Positions 1-8,272 of a stretch of DNA of 15,853 bases are shown here, piece by piece. The stretch is from an uncultured Bacteroides sp. (GTDB lineage Bacteria > Bacteroidota > Bacteroidia > Bacteroidales > Bacteroidaceae): contig CABUKU010000044.1 in assembly GCA_902492205.1 (NCBI GenBank), positions 1 to 15,853 on the forward strand, in the 5' to 3' direction. The number at the start of each line of letters is the position of its first letter. The stretch's first letter is position 1. The notes under the pieces were generated by a model that was not told the DNA's origin, ran no database searches, and saw only the letters and a list, made by a program, of their open reading frames with translations. A program made the translations under genes and the position numbers.

Positions 1-586
1 AAATATCTCCAAGAGGTACTTGATTATCGCCCTTAAACATCTCGATAAATTGCGATTTCACCATTTCTCGAGTAGCATCAAGAAGCTTCTTATATGATTG
101 TTTTAGGCGATAAGCTGACATCACTTTTTGGGCAATTTCTAATTGCTGCTTAATTGGAGGCAACTCGAATTCGTAATCAGCAAGAGTACTCCAGTTTAGA
201 AAGTAATTAACACCACCACTTTTATTTTCTTCACAATAATTCCAAAAATCATCACTTTGCATAATTATTGCTAAATATTCTTGTGTGAGAATACTTTCAT
301 CTTTAGTTTCTATTACAAAGGTCTTTTCTGAACAGATTCCATCAAAATCAGCAATACTACACTTCTTTAAATGAGGATTTCGTGTAACAAATAGAATTTG
401 CCCTGCAGTAAAGCCGCAATAGAACATTGGTCCAATTGTTGAACCTTTTATTACACCCTTCTTTGTAACATATAACTCACATGAATCTATATGTTCACCA
501 CCTACATAATAGATTTTCTCAGTATTGAATCTATCTTCTCTTGTATATGCTCGGTGTGCAACCTCAGAAAACTTGACTATGCTCAT
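1..586 (-). CDS. hsdS: Type I restriction-modification specificity subunit HsdS (partial, C-terminus off the left edge)
   Basis: I read this gene directly from the minus strand; it begins at 586 and is still open at position 1, giving 195 codons. HsdS supplies DNA target recognition for the type I methylase and restriction complex. Residues 1 to about 140 fit a target recognition domain. Residues about 142-185 form the conserved spacer region, with LPPIKQQLEIAQKV followed by a charged helix ending ATREMVKSQFIEMF, which is typical of HsdS in Bacteroidales. The text after it, ending PLGDI, looks like the start of the second half of the protein. The start codon overlaps the stop of the upstream hsdM as ATGA, so the two are translationally coupled. 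Seen: the sequence and overlap. Known: the family and its two-domain layout. Inferred: that a second recognition domain, and hsdR, lie beyond the edge. Confidence 0.9.
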   Translation of the reverse strand, partial: MSIVKFSEVAHRAYTREDRFNTEKIYYVGGEHIDSCELYVTKKGVIKGSTIGPMFYCGFTAGQILFVTRNPHLKKCSIADFDGICSEKTFVIETKDESILTQEYLAIIMQSDDFWNYCEENKSGGVNYFLNWSTLADYEFELPPIKQQLEIAQKVMSAYRLKQSYKKLLDATREMVKSQFIEMFKGDNQVPLGDI

Positions 587-2103
587 AATAAATCTATTAA
601 ATTGGTAAATGACTCGTGTAAAGACTCTGAGTTTGACTTCCAATTTTCTAAAAGTTCAGAAATATCTTCAATATCTTTTGGATCGTTGGATTTTACATAG
701 AATTTTGGTGAAATGCTATACTTGTTATCAGGGATTTCATTATTGTTAATAATCTTTGAACGTCCGTCAATATTGGTATATCGGGTATAAATACTCGTTA
801 TTATTGAAATATGCTCATTGGTTAAATAACTTTCAGTATTTTTCCGTTCCACTAAATCGGTAGCCTTTATTAAAAGAATTTTATTTTTCCTATCAGTTGG
901 TTTATTTGATCGACAAATAAGAATACAGGCCTCCATTGGTGAATTAAAAAATAAATTTTTCCCAATACTAATAACGGCATCAATAAGATCGTTCTGAATG
1001 AGCTTTTGACGTATATCTTTCTCTATAAGTCTATTAAGAACACCATGAGGCAATAGAATAGCACATCTTCCATGATCATTCATAGATGATAAAATATGCT
1101 GTATGAAGGCATAGTCTGCTTTAGACTGAGGCGGTGTTCCTAAGAAATTGCGTCCCCATTTGTCGTTTATAAAAGCCTCACGATCCCATGTCTTTATAGA
1201 GTATGGCGGATTTGCTAATACGATATCAAACTTACGCAATTTGCTTCCATCGACAAAGGCGGGGTATGCTAAGGTATCTTCTCTGACAATAGAAAAGTCT
1301 TCAACGCCATTTAGATAAAGATTCATTCGAGCAATAGCACTGGTAAGTGCATTAATCTCTTGCCCAAAAACCTTTACTCCTTGCCATGGTTCACCCTTTT
1401 TGCGAAGAAAGTCCAAACATTTTACAAGCATACCACCCGAACCACAAGTAGGGTCATAGATGCTTTCGCCCGGACGAGGTTGAAGTATCTCTGCCATCAA
1501 ATCCACAACGGTACGGTTGGTGTAAAACTCCTGTGCCGTATTACCAGCATCATCGGCAAACTTGCCCACAAGATACTCATATGCCTGTCCCATCTCATCT
1601 GCTGGACACGCTTTAAGCGACAAATTGTAACGTGAGAAATCTTCTATCAAAGAGGTGATAATGTGGTCGGGCATCTTGGCTTTATTGGTCCACCCATCTT
1701 TAGGGCCAAAGATACCTTCCAGGCCTCCGATAACACGTCCATCGGCATGTTCGCCAGGGTTGGCTTGTTCAATAGCAATAAAGGCTTCGACCAAACGCTG
1801 GCCAACATTCTCAGTACACTCACGTACATCACGCCAATGGGCACCATCGGGAATACGAATTACTAATTCTTGAGCTTGAGCATTGGCATACTCTATACCG
1901 CCTTCGCAAACATAGCCTTCAAACTGCTCATCGTATACGTCAGAAATTCGTTTGAAGAATAGCAAAGGGAAAATATATTCTTTGTAACCAGCAGCATCAA
2001 TCTGACCACGAAGGCGAGTGGCTGCTCCCCAAAGGAACGATTTCAAGTCTTCCAATGAAATAGGCTCATCGGGATTTCTATAATATTTTACAGGTTGTTC
2101 CAT
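583..2103 (-). CDS. hsdM: Type I DNA adenine methyltransferase subunit HsdM, second of a tandem pair
   Basis: This 506-residue N6-adenine methylase subunit would act with HsdS to methylate the system's target site. Residues about 16-135 are the HsdM N-terminal helical domain (LFFKRISDVYDE). The catalytic domain has the SAM-binding motif DPTCGSGG at 217-224 and the catalytic motif NPPY at 298-301. The loop before motif I reads EFYTNR at 192-197, where most HsdM proteins have EFYTPR; to my knowledge the N variant also occurs in one HsdM subfamily. The gene starts four bases after the stop of the preceding hsdM and its stop overlaps the hsdS start, so the three are one transcription and translation unit. 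It is alignable with the upstream hsdM throughout but diverged, so it is not a recent duplicate. Length is normal and no motif is lost. Confidence 0.95.
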   Translation of the reverse strand: MEQPVKYYRNPDEPISLEDLKSFLWGAATRLRGQIDAAGYKEYIFPLLFFKRISDVYDEQFEGYVCEGGIEYANAQAQELVIRIPDGAHWRDVRECTENVGQRLVEAFIAIEQANPGEHADGRVIGGLEGIFGPKDGWTNKAKMPDHIITSLIEDFSRYNLSLKACPADEMGQAYEYLVGKFADDAGNTAQEFYTNRTVVDLMAEILQPRPGESIYDPTCGSGGMLVKCLDFLRKKGEPWQGVKVFGQEINALTSAIARMNLYLNGVEDFSIVREDTLAYPAFVDGSKLRKFDIVLANPPYSIKTWDREAFINDKWGRNFLGTPPQSKADYAFIQHILSSMNDHGRCAILLPHGVLNRLIEKDIRQKLIQNDLIDAVISIGKNLFFNSPMEACILICRSNKPTDRKNKILLIKATDLVERKNTESYLTNEHISIITSIYTRYTNIDGRSKIINNNEIPDNKYSISPKFYVKSNDPKDIEDISELLENWKSNSESLHESFTNLIDLL

Positions 2104-2107
2104 AGGG

Positions 2108-3634
2108 TTATAAGTTTATCAGTTTTCTAAATTCTTCTTCAAATCTCTTTACCTCCTCGTATGCCGCCTTGAACTCTGCAAGCACTTCTGCATATGGACG
2201 GATTTCCTCTTTGTGATATTCCACGTATTTATTAGGAGAAAGGTCATAATCCTTAGCCGCAATATCATCAAGAGTCACCACTTTAGAAAAGTCTTCTACA
2301 TCCTCGTAATTGGTGTAGAGTTCGTATAAACGATTTACATCTTCTGGAGAAAGTATATTCTGTGCACGCTTTACGGTGAGAATCTTTGTGCCATCAATCA
2401 TCAGTACTCGCGCACTATGTGCAGCCGGTTTCAAACGTCTTAATATCAAGAAACAGGGAGAAAGAGGTGTGCCATAGAAGAGTTTATCGCCTAATGTCAC
2501 AACAGCTTCAACCAAATCGCTCTTTACCAATTTCTCGCGAATGCGGCCTTCTTCATTTCCACGAAATAATACACCTTGAGGCATAACAACCGCCATACGA
2601 CCATTGCCTGATGCCATACTTTTCACCATGTGCTGAATCCAAGCATAATCTCCACACGAATCACTGGGTGTTCCCCAAACATTACGACCATATTTATCTG
2701 AAGACCATTCTACTGAACCCCATTTCTCAAGTGAGAAGGGCGGGTTAGCTATAACGCAATCGAACTTGGCAATCTCTCCATTCTGCAAAATCTTGGGTGA
2801 ACGAAGTGTGTCGCCTTGCATAATATTAAAGTCACTGGCGCCATGTAAGAACAAGTTCATCTTTACAATGGCCGAGTTGACAACGTTCTTCTCCTGTCCG
2901 AATATGCTTCCACAGCAAAGACTTGAGTGATTCATGTGCTGTACCGCCTCAATCAGCATACCGCCACTACCACATGCTGGGTCATACACAGTCTCACCTG
3001 GTTTCGGATCGAGAATGCGTACAAGCAAGCTTACGACCGAACGAGGCGTATAGAACTCTCCAGCTTGAGCCTTACTGTCATCCGCAAATTTCTTCAGCAA
3101 TATCTCATATGCATCACCCATCAAATCAGCTGGGTAATCATTGTTGCCCAATCTACGGGTGGATAGATGCTCTATCAAATCACGAATCTTACCATCAGAA
3201 AGGTTTTTCTTATCGGTCCACTTCTGTGCGCTGAACATCGACAACACGCCGTATAGTGTATCAGGATTTGCTAACTCTATACCTCGCATCGCACCAACAA
3301 TTGCAGCACCAAGATTCTCGGAGCGTTCGCGAATATCACTCCAATGACAACCATCTGGAATTACAAAACGATGTTGTTCAGGCAAGGATGCATACTCCTC
3401 ATCGCCACCACTTTCTTCAAGCGCAGTTTGAGTCTCTTCGTCATATACATCAGATATACGCTTAAAATAGAGGATTGGTGTTATATAATCTTTGAAGTTA
3501 TCTTGACTCACAGGACCACGCAATATGTTGCATGCCTCAAACAGAAAGTTGTACAGATTCTGCACACCTTCCATTTTAAGGGTTTTCTCGTCTTTGGGAA
3601 CCAGAGATTCTTCTTTATTTTTCTTTTTTGCCAT
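2108..3634 (-). CDS. hsdM: Type I DNA adenine methyltransferase subunit HsdM, first of a tandem pair
   Basis: This 508-residue HsdM has a lysine-rich N-terminus (residues 2-20), the N-terminal helical domain (about 24-140, with LYFKRISDVYDEE), the canonical loop EFYTPR at 193-198, SAM motif I DPACGSGG at 218-225 and catalytic motif IV NPPF at 297-300. The C-terminus is rich in Glu and Lys and probably helical, as in HsdM subunits that contact HsdS. All catalytic elements are present, so it should be active. It lies 30 bases downstream of a small helix-turn-helix gene and four bases upstream of a second, different hsdM. Whether both methylases join one complex, in place of the usual two identical M subunits, cannot be told from sequence. 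The function call is very secure; the pairing is the odd part. Confidence 0.95.
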   Translation of the reverse strand: MAKKKNKEESLVPKDEKTLKMEGVQNLYNFLFEACNILRGPVSQDNFKDYITPILYFKRISDVYDEETQTALEESGGDEEYASLPEQHRFVIPDGCHWSDIRERSENLGAAIVGAMRGIELANPDTLYGVLSMFSAQKWTDKKNLSDGKIRDLIEHLSTRRLGNNDYPADLMGDAYEILLKKFADDSKAQAGEFYTPRSVVSLLVRILDPKPGETVYDPACGSGGMLIEAVQHMNHSSLCCGSIFGQEKNVVNSAIVKMNLFLHGASDFNIMQGDTLRSPKILQNGEIAKFDCVIANPPFSLEKWGSVEWSSDKYGRNVWGTPSDSCGDYAWIQHMVKSMASGNGRMAVVMPQGVLFRGNEEGRIREKLVKSDLVEAVVTLGDKLFYGTPLSPCFLILRRLKPAAHSARVLMIDGTKILTVKRAQNILSPEDVNRLYELYTNYEDVEDFSKVVTLDDIAAKDYDLSPNKYVEYHKEEIRPYAEVLAEFKAAYEEVKRFEEEFRKLINL

Positions 3635-3664
3635 AATATATTGCTATCATATGAAGATAGTGAA

Positions 3665-3865
3665 TTATTTTGTAGAGTTAAGAAGCTCTTTTACATCTAT
3701 ATCGAGCACTCGAGCTATTTCTCGGAGTGTTGCCACATCGGGCTGGGATGTATTAGTGCACCATTTAGAAATGGTTGCAGGGTTTTTGCCTAAAACTTCT
3801 GCAAGCCATTTGCTAGTTTTCTTCTTTTCTACAAGAACTACTTTTATTCTATTCATGTCGTTCAT
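3665..3865 (-). CDS. Small Cro/XRE-type helix-turn-helix regulator leading the restriction-modification operon
   Basis: This 66-residue protein is essentially one Cro/C1-type DNA-binding domain. Residues 16-55 show the helix-turn-helix pattern, with WLAEVLGKNPATISKW as scaffold and recognition helices and PDVATLREIARVLDIDVKELL as the following helices that close the fold. It is the first gene of the operon, 30 bases before hsdM, and a promoter-like element lies just upstream. By position and size it resembles the controller proteins of some restriction-modification systems, which delay restriction until methylation is complete. That role is inferred. Translation could also begin at Met4, three codons later; the sequence does not decide between them. 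Confidence 0.85.
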   Translation of the reverse strand: MNDMNRIKVVLVEKKKTSKWLAEVLGKNPATISKWCTNTSQPDVATLREIARVLDIDVKELLNSTK

Positions 3866-3890
3866 GACGTAATTTTTATTGCTTTAAACG

Positions 3891-3898
3891 CAAAGATA
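3891..3898 (-). promoter_or_regulatory. Bacteroides-type -7 promoter element for the restriction-modification operon
   Basis: The minus strand reads TATCTTTG, a full match to the Bacteroides -7 consensus TAnnTTTG, 26 bases upstream of the regulator start. An ATTG at 3921-3924 is a weak -33 candidate at a slightly long spacing. A perfect 10-bp palindrome, TTTTGCAAAA at 3939-3948, lies further upstream. Confidence 0.5.
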
Positions 3899-3974
3899 AT
3901 TAAAAGTCCATTAAAACCTGCAATTCCTATAATAATTCTTTTGCAAAAATGTATTTTTCCCTTATTTGTAAAAA

Positions 3975-4020
3975 TCAAATCACCGCTACCACCATATTTC
4001 TTGGTGATAGCGGTCTTTGA
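3975..4020 (-). terminator. Rho-independent terminator after the relaxase gene
   Basis: Positions 3982-3994 and 4002-4014 form a 13-bp stem with one G-T type mismatch around a 7-base loop. TCAAA at 3975-3979 and TTTGA at 4016-4020 extend it beyond a small internal bulge. In the minus direction the hairpin is followed by a T-rich run, GATTTGATTTTTAC. It starts five bases after the relaxase stop and separates the mobilization unit from the restriction-modification operon, which has its own promoter. Confidence 0.85.
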
Positions 4021-4024
4021 AAAA

Positions 4025-5581
4025 CTATCGGGCGCGCCCCTTATTCTGCTTTACGCTGTATTTAGCCATAATGTATTTGACGGCATGTGAAAAGCATCTT
4101 CTTTGGAATGCAAAATCAGGTTCATTAGGTCTGCGACCATCCCAACGTAGGTCTGATTCATTTCCTCCGCCTCCACCCCCTGATGGAACCACATAATCTC
4201 CACCTATAAGAGCTGTTGCTACTGCACATAACTCATCACGTAAAGATGGTATCGAAAGGTAGTCAAATGTTTTTAATGCCAAATTAGACCAGTAATTCAT
4301 ACATTCAGTAAGAGTCTTGTTTTCTGCCTTCAACGTATGGACATCTTTCATATCCACCAAAATGTTCTGGCGAACAGCTTCAACTTGATTAGCAGCTTCA
4401 TTCCTATAAAGTTCTTCCAATTTACGACCCATAGCGGTAAATTGCTTCTCGATAATCGTATTTTGACGTTCCAACCACTTATCAGTTCCAAACATTGGCG
4501 GTTTCTCTGTAATCTGTGGAGCATTAAACTCAATCTTGTAATTCTTGAACGGTCTATTCACAGAATGAATGTTTTGGATATCTTTCAGTAACGAGTCTAA
4601 TTCCTGCTGCTTTATCATCAATTTGGTTTCCTTATCATCGAGTCTTTCTTGGCAATCATGTATCAAATCTTCAATGCACGCTTTCTTATTTTGATATTCA
4701 GCCAATACAACACGTCCTGCAGCCAAATCTTTCTCCAAGATTTTTAATTCATCGGAAAACATTTTCATTTCAGCCTCGATATTATCTTTCATGGTTTGCA
4801 ATCCTCTGATGGCCTTTTCCATCTTCTTCTGCTCCTTTGCGAGTTTACGGATATAATCTCGCTTATTCAGATGCTGGATATTGCGACCTTCTACGCTGTC
4901 CCCCCTCTCCAAACCGTATTTGCTACCAACTTCTTCATAGAGTGAGGTATGCATTTCCTTGAGTATTGAACCATACTCATATTTATTCTTTCCGAATTTT
5001 GCAGACCACATCACACATTCACGGCCACTTTTAGGACGTACCCCAACAGGAACAATAAGTGCATGAATATGTGGTGACGTTTCATCAAGATGAACCTGAA
5101 AGCCGATGATATTCTCTTTCCCATACCTACGGCAACACCAATTATATACATCCAAAGCCCATTGCTCCACCTCTTTGCATCTATGTATATGGCTATTGTC
5201 CGAACCTTTATCCAGTTTTAGATCCTGAGTGCCAAATGCCATTCCCAATGTACGCTCTCGATTGCCACCAAAGATGAGACGAGCACAACAATTGGGCTGA
5301 ATCTTACTATCCGCTTTGAATGGACGCCAACCAAGTTCATTTAGCCGTTCTTGCAAGCGAACATCAAGTCTTTTATCCTGATAGCCCAAAGAGTGAATCT
5401 TACCATCGGGGCCAATCTCAAAATTAAGCCTCATTCTGGTTTTGTCGTAGTTATTAATAGAATCGTTGTTCTTAGAATCAATCATCTTATCATCCCATCT
5501 TCTTTCGTTTTCATTGGCTTCTGCTGCGCCAAAAGATTTGCATGCATCTAAATGCATGGCTTGTTTAATACTTTCATTCAT
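4025..5581 (-). CDS. MobV-type relaxase (Mob/Pre plasmid mobilization protein)
   Basis: This 518-residue protein is the DNA-nicking relaxase that would start transfer of the element from its oriT. The key motif is HLDETSPHIH at 164-173, matching the MobV/Pre metal-binding signature HxDExxPHxH. Upstream, NYDKTR at 44-49 is in the position of the N-terminal conserved motif of this family. Downstream, residues about 190-235 contain the conserved Mob/Pre block ending YGLERG. Residues about 240-350 are rich in Glu, Lys and Leu and probably form a long coiled coil; the tail contains a run of six glycines. The 165 bp before the gene are noncoding and rich in inverted repeats, as expected for an adjacent oriT. 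No type IV secretion genes are present, so transfer presumably needs a helper element. Length is normal for Bacteroidales MobV proteins. Confidence 0.93.
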   Translation of the reverse strand: MNESIKQAMHLDACKSFGAAEANENERRWDDKMIDSKNNDSINNYDKTRMRLNFEIGPDGKIHSLGYQDKRLDVRLQERLNELGWRPFKADSKIQPNCCARLIFGGNRERTLGMAFGTQDLKLDKGSDNSHIHRCKEVEQWALDVYNWCCRRYGKENIIGFQVHLDETSPHIHALIVPVGVRPKSGRECVMWSAKFGKNKYEYGSILKEMHTSLYEEVGSKYGLERGDSVEGRNIQHLNKRDYIRKLAKEQKKMEKAIRGLQTMKDNIEAEMKMFSDELKILEKDLAAGRVVLAEYQNKKACIEDLIHDCQERLDDKETKLMIKQQELDSLLKDIQNIHSVNRPFKNYKIEFNAPQITEKPPMFGTDKWLERQNTIIEKQFTAMGRKLEELYRNEAANQVEAVRQNILVDMKDVHTLKAENKTLTECMNYWSNLALKTFDYLSIPSLRDELCAVATALIGGDYVVPSGGGGGGNESDLRWDGRRPNEPDFAFQRRCFSHAVKYIMAKYSVKQNKGRAR

Positions 5582-5609
5582 AGATCTAATGTTTTAAAAG
5601 TTACACATT

Positions 5610-5722
5610 TGAGCTTGCTCATTTAGAGTTGTGTTTGCCAACCACAAATGGGAGTTTCTTGCTGCAAAGCAAAAAGTCCTTATTGTGTTATGGATTTTAT
5701 TTTAACTCCTGGAACAAGTTCC
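5610..5722. other. Candidate origin of transfer (oriT) upstream of the relaxase
   Basis: The 165-bp gap between two minus-strand genes contains four short inverted repeats within 113 bp: TGAGC/GCTCA at 5610-5621, TTGTG/CACAA at 5629-5647, TTGCT/AGCAA at 5659-5672 and GGAAC/GTTCC at 5711-5722. Repeat clusters beside a relaxase gene are the usual sign of oriT. No nic-site consensus was recognised, so the call rests on position and repeats. Confidence 0.4.
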
Positions 5723-5746
5723 TTTACCATTTTAGTTTTGTACAAT

Positions 5747-6796
5747 CTAAGTGGATTCTGTCATCTGCTGAGCATCTATCAACTCCAAGCCTAGAGCGTC
5801 AATGAGATTTTGTAAAAGAGGGTTCTTCTCAATCATCATTTGTAGAATCTGGTGTTTGGATGGAGAGAATAGATAGTAGTCAGAAATATCAAGTCCTTTA
5901 GATCGTTCTTCTTCGGTTGCTATCTGCTCAAGCATATCCGAGACTACAACTCTGCTACAGATTCTTGTCAGAATTATCGATTTCTCTTTCCACAATTGTG
6001 TAGCTCCCAAGTCAGGAATTAGAGTTACATCCCTACCTTTAAGACTATGAACAAATTCTTCTTTGAAGCATCCATTAATGCCGCCAGTTGCCACCCAAAC
6101 ATAGTTCGGGATGAAGTGACTCATGACAATAGCCGTTTTTTCGCTTTCCACCAATATGACCGGTGCATCAGGATATCTTTTCAATAGATGTTCGCCAAAT
6201 AGACATTGCTTCAGATTGAAATCTTTAAGTTGTAGTTCACGATGCGCCCAGCTTACATAACTGTGGGGTTCTTTAACCCTATGCCCTGTCTCAGAATTAT
6301 AAAGTATAATCTTACCAGAACGTACCTGCTCATTAGCATCAATTTGCCAAAAAACTGTCGCACCTCCCCATTTAGCCGATGTACCAACATGATATAAATG
6401 GAATACCCTTTGGGCTTCAGCTTCACCAAACACCCTGCATAAGTATTTGTATAAGGGATTCTTCTCAAAATGAGCAAGACTCGCATTAAAATACTCTAAG
6501 GGAATAAAAGAGGGTGGCACAATAATTTCTTTTTCATGAGTACTTTTCACAGGCTGTACATAATCACTAGACCGTTCTTCCTTGATGTTTGCATTGGGAT
6601 TATCACGAAAGAAATCACGTGGAGTGTAATGATAACCACAACTGATTTCATGGTCACATTTCCCAACCTCATTGGGAAAACTTACAACTCCCTCTTCATC
6701 AACATATTTCACAAAACATCGAGGTCTCTCACAACTAGGGCAAGCAATCTTGCTTCCCAAACTATACTTTTGCAAATGAAATCTATACTTGCTCAT
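5747..6796 (-). CDS. DUF6371-type zinc-ribbon/TOPRIM-like protein, probable primase-related
   Basis: This 349-residue protein has an N-terminal zinc-ribbon pattern, with Cys19 and Cys22 (CPSC), Cys47 and Cys53. A central block of roughly 145-180 contains TVFWQID followed by SGKIILYN and TGHR, which I associate with the DUF6371 family of Bacteroidales elements. Residues about 210-275 look TOPRIM-like: VILVESEKTAIV supplies the acidic first strand, and LIPDLGATQLWKEK the later acidic strand. This layout resembles DNA primases and primase-like mobilization proteins, so a role in DNA processing or replication of the excised or transferred element is plausible but inferred. It starts 12 bases after the DUF3987 gene stop and is probably cotranscribed with it. 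The DUF assignment is from memory. Confidence 0.8.
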   Translation of the reverse strand: MSKYRFHLQKYSLGSKIACPSCERPRCFVKYVDEEGVVSFPNEVGKCDHEISCGYHYTPRDFFRDNPNANIKEERSSDYVQPVKSTHEKEIIVPPSFIPLEYFNASLAHFEKNPLYKYLCRVFGEAEAQRVFHLYHVGTSAKWGGATVFWQIDANEQVRSGKIILYNSETGHRVKEPHSYVSWAHRELQLKDFNLKQCLFGEHLLKRYPDAPVILVESEKTAIVMSHFIPNYVWVATGGINGCFKEEFVHSLKGRDVTLIPDLGATQLWKEKSIILTRICSRVVVSDMLEQIATEEERSKGLDISDYYLFSPSKHQILQMMIEKNPLLQNLIDALGLELIDAQQMTEST

Positions 6797-6808
6797 GGAT
6801 AGATAAGT

Positions 6809-8272
6809 TTATTCGTTTGCACTATGCACTTTTGCACTATGCTTTGTCTGTAATTCCTCAACTTGGGTTGAAAGTGCAATAGTGCAAGATGCATTTGATG
6901 TTTGGTGTTGAATTTTTCGATATTCGCCATGCTTGGTTTTTTTCAGAATTGGCTGCTTTGCCTGACAGAGTTTCTTTAATGCATAGAATACGGTTCTTCT
7001 GGGTATTTCATATATTTTCGCAGCAGCGATAGCATCGCTTGCTGTGAATGTATTACCCAACTGAGATAACCAGTCTTCTTTTACATCACCGATAGTATTA
7101 GACAAAAGTATCTCTTGTATCCTATGGTAAGTATCTTCATAGTAATCAACCATACGAATAGCGGATTTCACAGAAGACAGGCTTACTGGCTGCATATCTT
7201 CTTCGCCTACAGCCCATTTCATTATCTGAAATATCAACGATAAACGTCCTGCATGGCCATTAAGTTTCATGCTGCGACTCTCCACATCTGCATCATCATC
7301 AATGCTATTAACATTATCAATGATATTGTTATACCAATCATAAAAATACACCTCTGCCTCCTCGGTCATTTCCAAAACTTTTGGTTCTGCAACATTCCTT
7401 GTTTCATTAATCGTGCAGGGAATTTCAAGTACTTTGTTGAGAATAGTCGCCCATTGCCCTGCTATATCAGGTTTAGGAACACTATTATCATTTCTTCTCC
7501 ATCTTGAAATCTTCCTGTCTTTTGGAAAAATGAAGATAAACCTATCAAGGAATCCGTTAGCAATGAACTCTTTTCTGAACACCTCATGTAGCATGTTGGT
7601 CTGTACCGTTCCTATTACATTAATACACGGCGTTTTAACACGAATATGACGTGATGAGGACTTGCGTAGAACTTTAATCGTACCACCACTATAAGCTGTT
7701 AGCAGAAGTTCAATAAGATTATTATTGCCATTGTATCTCTTTGCGAAATTGAATAGCCCAATTATCTCGTCTACAATTATAGCTATCCCTCGTGGATTGC
7801 GCCAATGAGCCTCTACCATTGCTTCTGGTGTGAAGTCAGATATAATATTGGTCAACCACTTGGGCACTTTCAATTTATCATTTCCTCCGTTCGCCTGCTT
7901 GGCACACTCATATTTCTCAAGTTCCTCGCTATATTTCTCGTCAAGACGATCGTCCAAATCGTTGATAGGTTTGTAAAGGAAGTTAAGAGGAGGAGTTTTA
8001 CCTAAACCAGGTCGCCCAATAAGCATCATATAAAGAGATGGACTGTCTTTCCACTCATTCCTGATATTGATTTGGTACGAATTGCCAATGGCAGCCGCCA
8101 TCGCAGATATAATAATGGATGCCACATACTCAACATTGAAATTTTCATAACGAGAAAGGTTCAGAATAATTTCCTGAATTTTATCAGGGAAAACATCCAA
8201 CGGCAATCCTCCATCAAGATTATGCTCTACCTTTGCTCGGAGCATATTGGTTAAATGCAACTTATCGACCAT
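6809..8272 (-). CDS. DUF3987-type P-loop ATPase (helicase/primase-like) of the mobile element
   Basis: From the preferred start this protein has 487 residues. It shows a Walker A motif GRPGLGKT at about 86-93 and a Walker B-like strand IAIIVDE near residue 170. A winged-helix-like region near the C-terminus (TASDAIAAAKIYEIPRRTVFYAL) could bind DNA. The pattern fits the DUF3987 proteins common in Bacteroidales mobilizable islands, often beside a DUF6371 gene as here. The reading frame extends upstream to 8323, but I choose the Met at 8272: it cuts the overlap with the upstream gene from 62 to 11 bases and is preceded by GAGGAGGTG a few bases away. A role in replication or unwinding of the element is inferred. 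Confidence 0.85.
   Translation of the reverse strand: MVDKLHLTNMLRAKVEHNLDGGLPLDVFPDKIQEIILNLSRYENFNVEYVASIIISAMAAAIGNSYQINIRNEWKDSPSLYMMLIGRPGLGKTPPLNFLYKPINDLDDRLDEKYSEELEKYECAKQANGGNDKLKVPKWLTNIISDFTPEAMVEAHWRNPRGIAIIVDEIIGLFNFAKRYNGNNNLIELLLTAYSGGTIKVLRKSSSRHIRVKTPCINVIGTVQTNMLHEVFRKEFIANGFLDRFIFIFPKDRKISRWRRNDNSVPKPDIAGQWATILNKVLEIPCTINETRNVAEPKVLEMTEEAEVYFYDWYNNIIDNVNSIDDDADVESRSMKLNGHAGRLSLIFQIMKWAVGEEDMQPVSLSSVKSAIRMVDYYEDTYHRIQEILLSNTIGDVKEDWLSQLGNTFTASDAIAAAKIYEIPRRTVFYALKKLCQAKQPILKKTKHGEYRKIQHQTSNASCTIALSTQVEELQTKHSAKVHSANE

Noticed and set aside
3344..3793. Open frame of 149 codons on the plus strand
   Set aside because: It lies antisense across the hsdM start and the small regulator gene, its product has no recognisable domain, and the minus-strand genes fully explain the region.
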